Part shown: one piece after another, positions 1 to 11,058 of the stretch
Layout of the letters: each line of letters opens with the position of its first letter
Position numbering within the stretch: position 1 is the stretch's first letter
Origin: Phymatolithon calcareum
Lineage: Eukaryota > Rhodophyta > Florideophyceae > Hapalidiales
DNA: 64,000 bases
Direction: 5' to 3'
Assembly (NCBI GenBank): GCA_977006965.1
Contig: OZ345375.1
Location: 1,116,001 to 1,180,000, forward strand
Made by a program: the position numbers and the translations under genes
Notes under the pieces: model-generated
The model's database searches: none
What the model saw: only the letters and a program-made list of their open reading frames with translations
What the model was told of the DNA's origin: nothing

Positions 1-1451
1 ATTCGTGGCACGGAGCGTTTGATATATCAAATATTATGACAAACAGTTACGACCACGGAGTAGCTAAGCGAAAGTTTCGCTCGCCACACGTGTCACGATG
101 CTCGGCAAAATCGAAACTTTCGCCAACCGCAAACTTGCAAGAGCCATAACTAACCGAAAACTATACTCTGAGAATAGCGTTTACGCGGAAATAAGAACTA
201 AAGAATGTTCTCTTTCTAACGGTGCACCTTGATTTGAAAATGACCTATCCCTATCCTCAGAATGCGCACTCGGAGATGACTGTAGTCTGAGCTAGGCCAA
301 CGTCAATCTACGGGGCACTAAGGAAGAGTAAGTGTACCACTCAGTGTTTTAACGTGTTCAAAATTGTCCTAATGGCAAAAAGAGCAAAGATTTCCGGCAA
401 CTCTCGGACCTTTGCTCTTATCACCATTCTCTTCACCGCTCAGAGCCACCTTAATGGCAAGTAAACTATAACATGTAATTTGTGCTCACAGATATGAGGA
501 GAGATCATTCAAGCACAATTGAGAGGTTACAAAATGGGCAATAATTTGCACGCGGCATGAGTTTCAGCATCTCCGATATGGGGGACCAATTCTCGCGGGT
601 TGGGGGACTCGTTTTTTAACCGCAAATTAGGATCAAGGCTTACACTCGTGAAAACGGTACACTTTTGATACAGAATTCTAGAATTTCAGCAAAATGTTAC
701 TCTATCATACGTGTTGAGGATGTGTTGAAGATGTGCCGCTCTTCGAAGAAGATGAAATGCTTCTGCTTAGCCGGGGCCTATCCGGGGACTGGACTTGCTC
801 GAAAAGCTAGCACGTAGCCGGGGCCTCTTCGGGGTCTGGCGTTCCTCGATATGTTAGCACAGTATGATAACATGCTGATATCAGACTACGCGGGCATCAC
901 GGCGATGCCAACTTTGAACTTTTCCAAAACATAGCGCCACCGATCGCTTCCATACGGCATCAATCTACAAGGCGCTCTTTGCCGTACTTGGGAACGGCGG
1001 ATGTACATCGAAGTACTTCTGGCTTAGAGGAGGCTGGAGATCGGCTCTCAATTAAGACCTCCACACATACTCAGACAACGATCACTCCTATCTTGCATTT
1101 ATAAGCATTTTTTGGCAACAGCCCGGGCACTTGCTCTCCTTCCTGCGCTGGAACCGTGAATATTCCATTATATTTGTGAGCGTGGACATTCAACGCCGCT
1201 TGTGACTGAGAATTTCTGTTTCTGAGGCATTGAGCATTCTGAGGGCGCATTTTGCTACTGGAGGGTCCATTCACAATCCTGATTGATTCCTTGAAATAAT
1301 GGAGTCACATAACGGAAACAAAAATATCACGACCACGATTTCTTTGGCAAGGCAGGCTATAGAAGATGGTCAAAACGCTTGAAAACCTGTCAGTCCAGGT
1401 CAACAGCAGTTACAGCCTCTACGTTTTGGCTTATACTACCCCGACTCACGT
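1..1451. other. Gene-free stretch
   Basis: I see no supportable gene here. The only short open frame (minus, about 1071-1274) has no recognisable features. The stretch holds a short direct repeat at 768-860, listed separately, and otherwise unique sequence. Confidence 0.5.
768..860. repeat. Two-copy imperfect direct repeat, about 47 bp
   Basis: Two adjacent units both start TAGCCGGGGCCT and end with a similar TAGCAC, at 768-814 and 815-860. The middles are diverged. Function unknown. Confidence 0.6.
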
Positions 1452-2321
1452 ATGAATTGCGTCACATCACAGCGGGGAAATTATGTCATTGCAGCATGGA
1501 GTGCTTACGAAAGCAGCAGATTCTTTCTGAACCGTAACGATCAAGACCAAGACTGGTTTGGGTCTAAAGTCGACGGGCCATTGTGGTTATCCATGGGTGT
1601 TGACAAAGTCGCAGGACAGCTTCGGCCGCCAGTGGCCAATATTCCAGCTCGTTTAACAGGGTCTAAGGACTTACGAGGTGCTACAGGGACAGCTACACTG
1701 GTCGTTAACACCTTTGTCACAGTGCAGTCCAACCAACATTCTACTATTTTACAGCGCCCCCCGATTCAGAGCATTGAGGGCGATCCAGGAAGGCCCCTGT
1801 CCCAGATCCGTGGTACAGGACACCACCGTAAGCTTCCGAGTGATTCACAGCAGCTCCGTATTACAATCCTTCCTCATGTTCTCTCCAAAAGTCCACAGAC
1901 AATGGAGATTCCACTCGGGGAGACAGTTGTGAGGGAAATCGTCAGGAATTTGGTTACTACAGATCATGTCAAGAAAGTTCACAAGCCAATGATGTTGTGG
2001 ACATTAGAAGAAAGGAGTATCGGACGAGGAGGAAAAGTGGACAAGAAAGGGAATAAGATTCGCCAAAAGCTGTACTTTCGGGCCAAAGTAATCTCCGTAG
2101 CATTTCTGCATGCCCTTCTCAGCATGTCCATTGATGAATATCAAGACAAGTTTACTTCGCTTTTTAAGAAAGGTCAGTCCAGGAAGAATTACGAAATTTC
2201 TTCGAAGTACGCGGAAGAGAAGAATCTCATGCCAATCCTGAAATGCCAGCAAAAATGGATTGATCTGGCACATGAAGCCGTTCTGAAACAAGATGTTCAA
2301 TCAGCTTTGCAGCTGCACTAG
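1452..2321 (+). CDS. Hypothetical protein, 289 aa
   Basis: An ATG-started open frame of 289 codons in a gene-poor, repeat-bearing region. I do not recognise the protein. The C-terminal 120 residues look most protein-like: charged, with a basic patch (about residues 190-207, rich in G, K and R) and predicted helices up to the end. The N-terminal half is polar without clear domains. No transmembrane segment or signal peptide is visible. Neighbours are a minisatellite and a broken tyrosine recombinase, so it may belong to an old mobile element. That is inference only. An upstream exon cannot be excluded, because the first 20 residues look unstructured. Confidence 0.4.
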   Translation: MNCVTSQRGNYVIAAWSAYESSRFFLNRNDQDQDWFGSKVDGPLWLSMGVDKVAGQLRPPVANIPARLTGSKDLRGATGTATLVVNTFVTVQSNQHSTILQRPPIQSIEGDPGRPLSQIRGTGHHRKLPSDSQQLRITILPHVLSKSPQTMEIPLGETVVREIVRNLVTTDHVKKVHKPMMLWTLEERSIGRGGKVDKKGNKIRQKLYFRAKVISVAFLHALLSMSIDEYQDKFTSLFKKGQSRKNYEISSKYAEEKNLMPILKCQQKWIDLAHEAVLKQDVQSALQLH

Positions 2322-3300
2322 AACTCGCGAAATGAAATAGAAAAGAAATATTGTTCGTTGAGAAGTCATTAGAAGGTATATTCTTGTCGATTCCCGTTGA
2401 TTTGTATTCTAGTGCACAAACTTCATCAGCGGTTTTAAGAAACTTTGAAAGTGTATTATGATACTGCAGTCCATATGATGAAGGCACAAGTGTATCTCTG
2501 AAGATCCATAAATAAACTTTGGGCGTTCAGTATATAAAATGGAGCTCCATTTCTTTAGGAGTACGCCCAATGCTGAAATATAATCACAGTGAAAAGTTTG
2601 GATGTGTATATTTTGGAAATGTTTATGCATAGATGAAATGAATGTCCATTTTCAATTGAGAGCAGAGTAGGGTCGTTGGAAAACACATGGTAGAGGCCAT
2701 GTTAGAAATGCACTGATATAGCAAAGTACAACAACTTCTGAGCCTCCGTGAATATATGTGTTTCATAACTCGTTTATGGAGATAACATGATGTCCATGCT
2801 TCTGTAGCGGAAAAACTCCCATACACGTAAGGATTGGAATGTTTTCAAGAAAGCTTATTGCTGCGAAAATCAAGACCATTGAGCATGAGGTTGAATTAAA
2901 CAGCTCCATTCTCCATTTAGGGACTGAGAAGGAGTCTTTGAAACGGCAAATTGACGTGCTTATCTCCAGGAAATTACTGAAGCAGATTTGAAAGATAGCC
3001 TATTGATTATGCTAGAAAAGAAGTATTCAGTGTATGAAGGACAGGACTCACAAGACATTTTTGATAGTATTCTGCTCCGCTCTTTCCACTTTAGACTGTA
3101 ATGAAATCAACTGGACCATTCCGTTCTACGTATGTCACCAGAGACCTGGTGCACTTGTGTTTGCTTTCTTAGGCGTCCTTGTGGTGCCTAGTATATTTTT
3201 GAATGAGCAGTGGGCGCCATAGCAATGTTCGAAGCACGTAAGTAATTAAACGTCAGTTTTAGGTACGGCCTGCGATACTAAGACCATCGATTGAAAGTAT
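2322..3300. other. Gene-free stretch
   Basis: AT-rich sequence without a convincing gene. Open frames of 60-98 codons occur in several frames and none stands out. A 50-codon coiled-coil-like ORF is listed separately. Confidence 0.45.
2839..2991 (+). CDS. Possible small coiled-coil ORF, 50 aa
   Basis: A short ATG ORF whose product is almost entirely amphipathic helix: charged residues alternate with I/L at heptad spacing from residue 5 to the end. It may be a relic of a larger decayed gene, since it stands alone in gene-poor DNA. Length alone is weak evidence. The composition is what suggests coding origin. Confidence 0.2.
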   Translation: MFSRKLIAAKIKTIEHEVELNSSILHLGTEKESLKRQIDVLISRKLLKQI

Positions 3301-3780
3301 GTTCGGAAAGCTTCTTTAGCTCTGATGGACATCCAATTCAGCACAGTTGGTCCATAGATTGTTCTGGACGCAATTCCAACCACTTTGGAAGCTCCTAATT
3401 TGTTCTGAAAGTACATTTAGAGCTGATGTATATCCACATGCGCACAAACGGTTCATTGATTGTTCTGTGCTCACCTCCAACCACTTTGGAAGCTGCTAAT
3501 ATTTTCGGAAAGCACATTTAGCTCTGATGGACACCCATAAGGGCACAAACAGTCTACAGTTGTTCTCTGACAACACCAACCATTGTGGAAGCTCCTAATA
3601 TGTTCGAAAAGATCATGTAGATCCGATGGACATCCATGTGAGCACAAAAGGTCCATCAGTTGTTCTGTACTTAACTTCAACCATTGTGAAAGCTCCGAAT
3701 ATATTCTGAAGGCATATTTTGCTCTGATGTACATCCAAATGAGCACAAATGGTCCATTGACTATTCTGGACACAAAACCA
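3301..3780. repeat. Minisatellite, about 100-bp unit, nearly five copies
   Basis: Diverged tandem units begin near 3301, 3402, 3503, 3602 and 3703, a period of 99-101 bp. Shared blocks within each unit include GTTCNGAAAG, GCTCTGATGGACATCC, GAGCACAAA, GGTCCAT, TTGTTCT and CAACCA..TGGAAGCTCCTAAT. The fifth unit is incomplete. The array ends about 45 bp from the stop codon of the tyrosine recombinase relic on the other strand. Confidence 0.85.
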
Positions 3781-3824
3781 GAGTTATATTTCTCCAGAGA
3801 AGTACAATTTATTGGCATTGATCA

Positions 3825-4979
3825 TCAAGAACCGTAGCGAAGCTCTGTGTTACCGAGAGCGTTAAACCCTGCAAGGGCGTAAGAGTTCTCCTTGTCTACC
3901 ACTCCGATGTAGAGCAGCATTTCGGAGAAGCTTTCCCACTTGAAGCACCGATATAGAGCGACAATAACCCAACGAAGGACGAAGTAGTAGTACCCTGCCC
4001 CTCCCCGCCTAGCGCTGTGCTCCGTAAGGTTTCCCGATATGCCGACACGCTCAGACATTCTACCAATTGTGTTTCGATAGGTGTCGTGGTCCAATCGTCG
4101 CCCAGGTTGAATCCGGTTTGAAGACACCATAGGAAATAGAGGCCCTTCTGTTATTCCAAATGCTCGCAACACACACAGCCAACGTAGAAAAGCCGAAAGT
4201 CCACAAATCAATATGTGCAGCCCCCTGGTAAACTGAAAATGTGTTTTAGACGTCTCGTTGTTTTTCGTAATTTCCAGAGTTGCAACGATCGCAGCATCGA
4301 TTGTATTTCCCGTGAATCTTAAGGATTCATGGTCTAAACGAAGCATTTCATCGGCCCGCGAGACGGAACAGAACTGCACACAGTTGATAATTGCGCACTC
4401 CATTTCCAAAATGTTAACGTCAATGTCAGCAGTTACAGCTCTATGAATAAACGGCTCCACGTAAGAATTAATGAGCAGTCGCACATCTTCGTGAGTTTCT
4501 TGATATGCTCGTTTCGTGATATTTGAACCACATACCTTCTGGGATCGAGTTAGGGCCTTGATAAGGACAGTTATATCGTCACACTTTCCAGGATTTCCTC
4601 TATAGCGCCCATTAGAGAGGTCCACATATGGCCCATTGTGCCCCCGAGATCGCCAATAGCTAACGATGGAGCTGCTTATATTAACGCCAGTGGTGTGTGC
4701 TCCAAGACCTTCATATCCTTGCGAAGGAGGACCACATCTTTCGAATATGAGTGAAAGAGCTATAGACACCGGATGGGATTCCTCCGATCTTTCCATATCA
4801 GGCACAATAGTGTCTGGATCCAGTCCTGCGCACCGGAGAGCAATATCATAGCGCTTCTGGTTTCCCTAGTACCTTATTTTCGTCGCATTTGACGTCGGAT
4901 TTCGAACAATATGTCGAGCACGTTCAATTGCTCGTCGAGGTTCCGGCAGTAATGGAAATGCAGCTGCTGGATTTGACAT
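3825..4979 (-). pseudogene. Tyrosine recombinase (Crypton-like), one in-frame stop
   Basis: The intact 326-codon frame (4805-3825) carries the tyrosine recombinase signature. Box I is an SRADEMLRL block with catalytic Arg150. Box II is EHSARRGG, giving His263 and Arg266. The predicted nucleophile is Tyr299, in a W-E-S-F-S-x5-Y segment. The same frame continues upstream through a single TAG (4868-4866) to an ATG at 4979, adding a 37-residue N-terminal part and a 20-residue linker, so the original protein was about 384 aa. Eukaryotic enzymes of this type mobilise Crypton, DIRS or Ngaro elements. No reverse transcriptase lies nearby, which favours a Crypton-like DNA transposon. The stop makes the copy probably dead unless spliced or read through. 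Confidence 0.75.
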
Positions 4980-5694
4980 TTCCAATCGAGGGATGAACTT
5001 TAGCTATGGTCAGGGAATATGTGCGAGCTTTCCGATCTCTTATTCGCGCCTTCAAACGCCTTCCCGCGTTTTTTTGAAACACGTGTCTGCTTTCGTTAGA
5101 ATTGGGGGGTACAAAACCCGTTCTGATCGTCCAGAATATGCTGTTAGTGTGCGTATTTCCAAGGTTTCGGCAATATTGAATTTGAACATTCATAAAAAAA
5201 CGTAGTCTACATAACTGATTATGGACACTCTGTTTGCATATTTGCTTGTATAACCAGACTGGAAGATTGCCGAACAACACCAGAAAAGGCTCCCTGCACC
5301 ACTCTGTTTCGTTTAGATGCTCTATTTTCTCCGAAAGTAAAGCGGTGGACTAATCTCTCCTCCCGTCCTAGTTCCTGTGTTCTTCTTCTACTCCCCTGAC
5401 AATCATCATGGGTCAGTAAGGTTTCGGGACTGTGATATCTTGAAGGAAACATCACATATCGGAAATCTCAAAATTATTCTTGTGTTGTCATTATATAGAT
5501 GCGTTTCCATTTATGTTCGGTTTCCATCCGGAAATAAATGGTAATACATCTTTCTTTCTGAGTATACATAAAAAATATGTACCCTCAAATTATGCATTAA
5601 TGTCCAACTCAACGTGTAGGACCACCTGAAGAGTATGAGAGGTATGACAGCTTGACATCGTACATTTGGATCACTGTACGCGCTTTGTCCAGAG
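4980..5694. other. Gene-free stretch upstream of the recombinase
   Basis: No supportable gene. The minus open frame 5280-4924 overlaps the recombinase N-terminus in another frame and shows no domain. It may contain 5' sequence of the former element. Confidence 0.4.
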
Positions 5695-5727
5695 GTGATT
5701 GTCCAGAAGGCACCCAGTCAAGGCGCC

Positions 5728-7097
5728 ATGGCGACTGTTCCTCTGTCTCTCCTTAATGTCACGTGGGTTCAAAGCGACGAAACCTTCCTGCATGCGCTTC
5801 GCCGCCGAATTTGGGCTGACGTTCTCCACCAGGCGAAAGAAAAAGTTAAGGAAAAGTACGAAGATGAGGCTGCTCGAACCAGGGCGCTAAATTCAGTCGA
5901 CATACGGCCTATGCTCCCGCCGTAAAAAATTCTACCGTTGCTCTCAAGAACTTGCGCCACCAGATCTACGAAGTCGGGTACAAGAAAATCGCCATCGATA
6001 CTTTGGTGAAAAACTACCCTCAAGAGGCTGGATTCTCCGGTGCTAACGAAACCGCCATAGAAACATTATACAGTCCAAGCAGCGCTCGCCTGAATGCCGT
6101 ACAGAACGGTCTGAAGCGATTTTCGATAATTTTGCAGCCAGTACAGCGGGCTGCAAATGGTAGTATTTTCGCCGATGTACCATTTGTGGTCTACCATGCA
6201 TTGTTCTACCTCTTGGCAAAGAACTCAAACGCACATGTTGCCTCTTGGTGGACTATCACGGGGAACAAGACGCATTTTATAAAGCTGGCAATGGTGGTGT
6301 TGCCGTACGGTCTTGATGCTTCCACAAAAACCAAACTCGATGCTGGATGTCGCATTATCTGGGAGAAAATTGGGCTTTTAACTGCCTTACTAAACGGGAA
6401 TGATGATATTCTAAACGCTGGTCGAGCCATAAACAAGAACGTGGAGTCCTGGTTAAAGGACTTGAACAATGGCACACCTGAAGATGAATCGTGTTCAGTG
6501 GTCTACTTGGAGTCGGTTGAGAGCACTTGCCTTCTGCGATACATACAGAGTCTGAACTACGCCACTGGATGTTCTTTAGAATCGCTTTGGAAGCATTCCG
6601 AGAACACTGCGAAGCTTCTCAGAAAGCGAAAAGTCGGGTCAACTACCGATCTGGAGGCGAAAGTGCACTCCCACGTGTATTTTCACGAGAATATTCTGCT
6701 CCCTTCTGCTCTTTCCACAGCCCTGGTTGTGCCAGGGCAAGTAGTTTGGGGAGCTGTTGTTGACGCTTTCACGGCCATCAAAAACGACACAGTGCTACAT
6801 GACGCTTTGACCAAAATCCGTGAGTTAGAGAAGAGCCGACTTGCAATTCTGGGCCTGGAGTACCCACGCAACGCGAAACAACTTGCCGAAGTGATGCGGA
6901 TGGCACTGTTTATGCACAATTTCGGCGAGAACTTTGCGATTCACATACCCACGGGCAAGGTCGTCGGTTTAATTTTACGTCGCATCAACTCAGACGGCAA
7001 ACCCGCGGATAAGAAACGAGCGCTAGAGAACGACAACAATGAAGATCCAGATGAAGTTGTTGAAGACGGGGGAAATGCCAGCGATGACGGGCTTTGA
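5728..7097 (+). CDS. Hypothetical protein in two overlapping frames
   Basis: A long frame (open 5868-7097, more than 400 codons) encodes a coherent protein with an acidic C-terminal tail (rich in D, E and N over the last 30 residues). It has no ATG near its start. A shorter frame (ATG at 5728, stop at 5923-5925) overlaps it upstream and encodes a basic helical segment (LRRRIWADVL, KEKVKEKYEDEAARTRA) that plausibly continues into the long frame. Joining the two needs a -1 shift, an intron in 5.79-5.92 kb, or a sequencing error. I do not recognise the family. A hydrophobic stretch around VPFVVYHALFYLLA is too short for certain membrane insertion. Its position 0.7 kb from the recombinase could make it a companion gene of the same element. 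Confidence 0.5.
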
Positions 7098-8539
7098 GCT
7101 TTTCGCATGCGTCTTCGCACATAAGGCCATGCTCTAGTGGTTTTATGTACCTGCGTTTTTTCCATCTGCCATGTTCCCCATGCCTTTCGTCTTGAAAATT
7201 TCATTTTAGTTAAACAATGCCTCATCGCGTACGCGTAAAGTCGGACTGCGCGCACTTTTCTGTGAGTCGTCAAACGGGCTTTATCAGTGACCGATGCAGT
7301 AATTTTTTGTTTGTATCAAACGTGGTCCGATGGGCGTATTTCTCCGGAAAGAAAAATCCTATTTATTCCATTCAATTTCATAATCCCCGAATGAGTCCCC
7401 CAGACTTGAAGATACAAGCATCTCCGGTAAAATGTCAAAGTAGGCGTCTCCACAGAATTTATCGATGTGCTTTATTTTCGATCTCATCGACTTTTCGATA
7501 TTTCCCGCATCCCTCAGCGTTCTTTCATCAATTTTTGTAAAATTTTGCTGTGCACTTCCCGCGAGCTTCTTTTCGAGTATTACTGTAAAGTCCTTTACTA
7601 TTCAATTTTACCCGGGACACTAAATTCCACTTTTTGTGTAAAAACTTTAGTGATAGCAAACTTTGATTCTCCAAGCACTTGAGATTTGTCCTATTCGCAT
7701 GTACATTTGCAATTATTGCAATGGACTCCCCTTGAGCTCTGTCCTCCAACGTGCTTACGAAAAATTTTGTCACCACAATCACCCGTTGACGAAAAAATGC
7801 ATGAGTAGGGGAAAAGTCAGGCCAAAAAACCTGTACATCCTCGTTTTCTAAGTACTCTCCGACCTCCCTCGGAAAGAGCTAAGAACAGTAGGTTCTAGAA
7901 ATCTATCTATTTTCGCCTTTGCTCTGGCTCGACGTGAATACAATATCCTTTTTCGAACAGACCACACTTTAGCAATCGAAGTGGACAGAGCTGGTCGGTG
8001 GCTTCTCCGCGGAATTACATCGAACCGCTCTTATACCTCGTCCTACTCCCGACCACTTTGGCTTGCGCGCACTAATTTCGCCAACCGAAACACTGTCGCG
8101 CGTTTCAACCTTCCGCAGCGCGACTTGCCGCCTGGAGCTCGCTACCCGGTGACAGAAGTAATGGCGGTTAGCGCCTCTGTTTGCGGCACACCTGCCGCTT
8201 AGGTGACACTGTCGCATTGCAAGATCAAGGCACGGCGGGCGTCTTCATCTTCGCGGTACTTAAGCCGGACACCGCGAGCATCCGCGAAGGAGAAACGGGC
8301 AGACAAATTCGCAATCGCACTCCTATCGTCGACTTCAGGGCTGGAAGGTGAGCCCGATGACACTTCGTTGTGGAAGGCAGACCTTCGCTCTTCGCACCGC
8401 CGCGAACGGAGCGCGGGATCCCGATATTTTTCTTTTCAAACCCTCACCTTTCATTTCGTTAGAGTAGCGTAAGGTTATTCAGCTATCGCACGGGACGTGC
8501 TGCGCACTGCCATGAGGTCTGATATGATTGCCCGCGGGT
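7098..8539. other. Gene-free stretch
   Basis: The part to about 7960 is AT-rich and shows nothing. The segment 7980-8470 is GC-richer and open on both strands (plus 7981-8202 and 8203-8472, minus 8217-7969). None of these frames gives a recognisable protein or a convincing start, so no gene is called. Confidence 0.4.
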
Positions 8540-8682
8540 CGATAGCACCCTAGGGATCCCAAGGGTAGGGATGATGGTTCCCTATCCTTGTATTGAGGTA
8601 CGGCGGATGGTGCCCGCCGCTGGGGGTTAAGCCCAGCACTATCGTGAAAGCATTCAAAATCCGAACTTATGGGCTCGGATTT
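8540..8682 (+). ncRNA. Candidate structured RNA with cloverleaf-like fold
   Basis: In 143 bases there is a 6-bp closing stem (CGATAG 8540-8545 with CTATCG 8639-8644) enclosing three strong hairpins. These are an 11-bp stem with one G-T pair (8561-8571/8579-8589), a 5-bp GC stem GGCGG/CCGCC (8602-8606/8614-8618) and a 6-bp stem GCTGGG/CCCAGC (8619-8624/8632-8637). All three have 7-base loops. A fourth perfect 8-bp hairpin follows (8657-8664/8675-8682). It does not fit a functional tRNA: no TTC-type T loop, wrong arm lengths, about 105 nt. The strand is arbitrary. It could equally be a decayed SINE or chance. Confidence 0.3.
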
Positions 8683-8946
8683 AGACTATACTAAATTTCT
8701 GCAGAGAACGGCAATCTAACTGGGAAAAATTGTCTCTAAAGAATAAATTGTATGCGATGGTTGATTGCATCCAATTGCGCGGGGTAGATGTTCATTTCGG
8801 CCTGTATGTGGAGGAAATCCGTACTGAGAGTGTGCTTAGCACTAATTTATTTCCAAATATGGATCTTGTGACTGAGATCGATGAGGAAGCAAAAGTTAAA
8901 TCTTTGTTTGCTTGTTGAGGTGAAAACGATTCTGTTGAGCCATCAA
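8683..8946. other. Short intergenic stretch
   Basis: Probable 3' flank of the CBM48 gene. A 62-codon plus frame here shows no features. Confidence 0.4.
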
Positions 8947-9786
8947 TTACTGAAGCTCCGTCAAGAGAAGAAATCTGGTGCTTGTGTCGGGTACCCACGG
9001 CTCTACCACTACCATGTTATTCAAATTACCGGAGTAGTCCGGTTCGTAGTAAACCGCAGCATCAATACACCACTTCCCATCCACAATGAACTTGTAGAAG
9101 TACGTCCGCGGCTTAAGCAGGATGTTAATCGAGAACTTTCCGGTCTTTTGGTCCTTCTGCATCTCAAATTTATCCGTCCAGTTGTCGAAGGTGCCCATTA
9201 TGGAGACTTTTTCCGCGGTGCTGTCATTCCACTCAAATTTAGTTCCCACTTCTTCCCCATCGGAAAGCGTTCCAATTTCATCTGTATACATGCCTTTGTA
9301 TACAAAAATAACGTTGTTGACATTGCCGTCACCGTCCGCCTCGTTTCTGTCGCGGATATCGTAGCACCACTTCCCGTCCACAATGAACTTGTAAGAATGA
9401 TTTCCCACTGGAAGCAGAAGCTCAACCCCGAAGCATCCGGTTAATTTTACCATCTGTGTACGAGATTCCCACTTGTCGTGTGAGCATAAAAGCTGTACAT
9501 GATCAGCCTTGGTCGCCGTCCAGAAGAAGCGTGCCCAAACTTGAGGCAACATGGCTCCAAGGATAAACTGCTGTTGAAGCACTGGAGAGTCGGTTAAAGT
9601 AGATCGGTTGAGTGAAGAGGGAGAGAGAAATGCCGTAGGTTGTAATATAGCGGATAGGGCAGAGGCAGTTGTTGGAGCCGGTAAGCAGCAGCAGCCCCGG
9701 ATGCTTGGAGTACTTGTTGCACGAGAAGTGCTGTGAAGGTTGCAGTGATGGCGTCGTAAACATTCAATCAGATACTTGGTCACCAT
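8947..9786 (-). CDS. Tandem CBM48 (AMPK-beta type) glucan-binding protein
   Basis: The 279-aa product has two glycogen/starch-binding modules of the AMPK1_CBM/CBM48 type, at about residues 87-163 and 184-263. Both carry the hallmark YKFIVDGKW motif (132-140 and 231-239), preceded by a DxW-type aromatic (W106 in CSHDKWE, W203 in GTFDNW) and followed by N-N-V/M (157-159, 256-258), the usual sugar-contact positions. No catalytic domain follows. The first 80 residues are Ser/Thr/Ala-rich, low in acidic residues and could be a targeting peptide. An internal Met80 is an alternative start. Red algae store floridean starch in the cytosol, so a role in starch binding or as a scaffold for starch enzymes is inferred. 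AMPK-beta itself would need a C-terminal ASC domain, which is absent. Confidence 0.85.
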   Translation of the reverse strand: MVTKYLIECLRRHHCNLHSTSRATSTPSIRGCCCLPAPTTASALSAILQPTAFLSPSSLNRSTLTDSPVLQQQFILGAMLPQVWARFFWTATKADHVQLLCSHDKWESRTQMVKLTGCFGVELLLPVGNHSYKFIVDGKWCYDIRDRNEADGDGNVNNVIFVYKGMYTDEIGTLSDGEEVGTKFEWNDSTAEKVSIMGTFDNWTDKFEMQKDQKTGKFSINILLKPRTYFYKFIVDGKWCIDAAVYYEPDYSGNLNNMVVVEPWVPDTSTRFLLLTELQ

Positions 9787-10537
9787 TTTCTTCTGTGATC
9801 GAGCTACTAGCGGTATTTATACCCATTTCTGCGGTTTTCTGCACTCGAAACTGCGCGCAAAGGACGCTCACTTAATATCCACGTAAGTAGTTCTACATTT
9901 GGGGATGTGCCCTCTTCAGCATCCTGTCCCATATGGGTCCACTACACCATAAACCATCTATCAAAAAATCATGACAATATCAAACGAAGACACGAAAGCC
10001 ACGGGTTGCAAGTAATCAACAAGCAAGTGTGAATATGCCATGGCGAGCCCAGAACCTATGTCTATTCGTTCTTCAGTTCACAACAAAGATCTGTTCGCCA
10101 GGCTCAAACTAATGCTTTCCACTCAAGCGTGAAGATATCTGCAACACAAACTGTAACAAGGTCAGCGAACATCAAGAGCCGAGCACTACACGCACACAAA
10201 TTATGCACGGAGAATCGCACTGTATTGACTGCACATGGCCAGAGATTCAACCACCATCTGATTCAGTACTACAGTCGCAAGGTAGAAGGTAACCAGTGCG
10301 CGAGTCAGGAAGCGAACCTTTCAACACCTCCCTCATCGAGCCTTGCCCAGCTCACCTGAATGCAGCCAGTGCATCTGCTCTGTCTCCGCGCATAGAGAAG
10401 AGACGCCATATTCAGCAATCTCAATCGCCGCAAATTGCGCAAACTCGTTACACAAAACTTCGGTCGCAATCCTCCACTCTCTCCAACAACCCCGGTCCTG
10501 GTCTTCTTCCTTGCCATCAAAATCATCCCTCCATCAC
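9787..10537. other. Intergenic stretch
   Basis: Upstream of the CBM48 gene. A plus-strand frame (10296-10925) and an overlapping minus frame (10757-10305) are both open, but neither gives a recognisable protein. Confidence 0.4.
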
Positions 10538-11058
10538 CTATCTTCCACGGAGTTGTTTGAAACTTACACACCTGTCGTTCAACACGGCTACACCGCAGAA
10601 CAATGGAGGCACCCATCTGCATACCTGCCCTCTGGGCGGCGATCAAGGCAGACCGCTTACTTCTTTCAGACTTATTCGCTATCTGGGACTCGGGCGAGTG
10701 AACGAGAAGCAAGACGGAAGATTTAAACTTACAGTACAACTCCTTCCATTCGTGCATCTTTCAAGTTCCTCGGTTGGCAACGTAATGCCCGTCGTGGAGG
10801 GAATACTAGATGGAGAGGGCAGGATACGGTGCGACTTTGGGACCACGCGTAGAAAAGGTGACTGTCCTTTGCGATTGTCCAATCTGTCAAGTACTCGGCG
10901 CGCATATTTTCTACAGTCAACGTAGCACGCCAATGTAAAGCCTCTATTGGGAATGCGCTCGACGTTGTCTCCCGACGAACAGCAGCCTGCCACGGGCGGC
11001 ATCTCGTCGAGCTGATCTCGACGAGCTTTCCGGTATCCGTTACACACTCCGTGCGCAA
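10538..11058 (-). CDS. Possible two-exon hypothetical gene
   Basis: A 109-codon ATG frame (11058-10729) ends just after a consensus donor GTAAGT at 10732-10727. A CAG acceptor at 10634-10632 would remove 101 nt, the intron size seen in TIM13 and proposed for a GID4-like gene. Splicing would add 31 residues and end at TAG 10540-10538, giving about 140 aa. I do not recognise the product: it is basic, with several Cys and Trp, without signal peptide or membrane segment. An overlapping minus frame (11047-10679) is an alternative. The splice logic is the main support. Confidence 0.25.

Noticed and set aside
8540-8644. Calling the cloverleaf a tRNA gene
   Set aside because: No TTC-type T loop, over-long first arm, spacing and length wrong for any tRNA isotype.
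10296-10925. Plus-strand 209-codon ORF
   Set aside because: Low-complexity Ser/Pro/Leu composition, no domain, overlapped by minus frames with a consensus splice donor.
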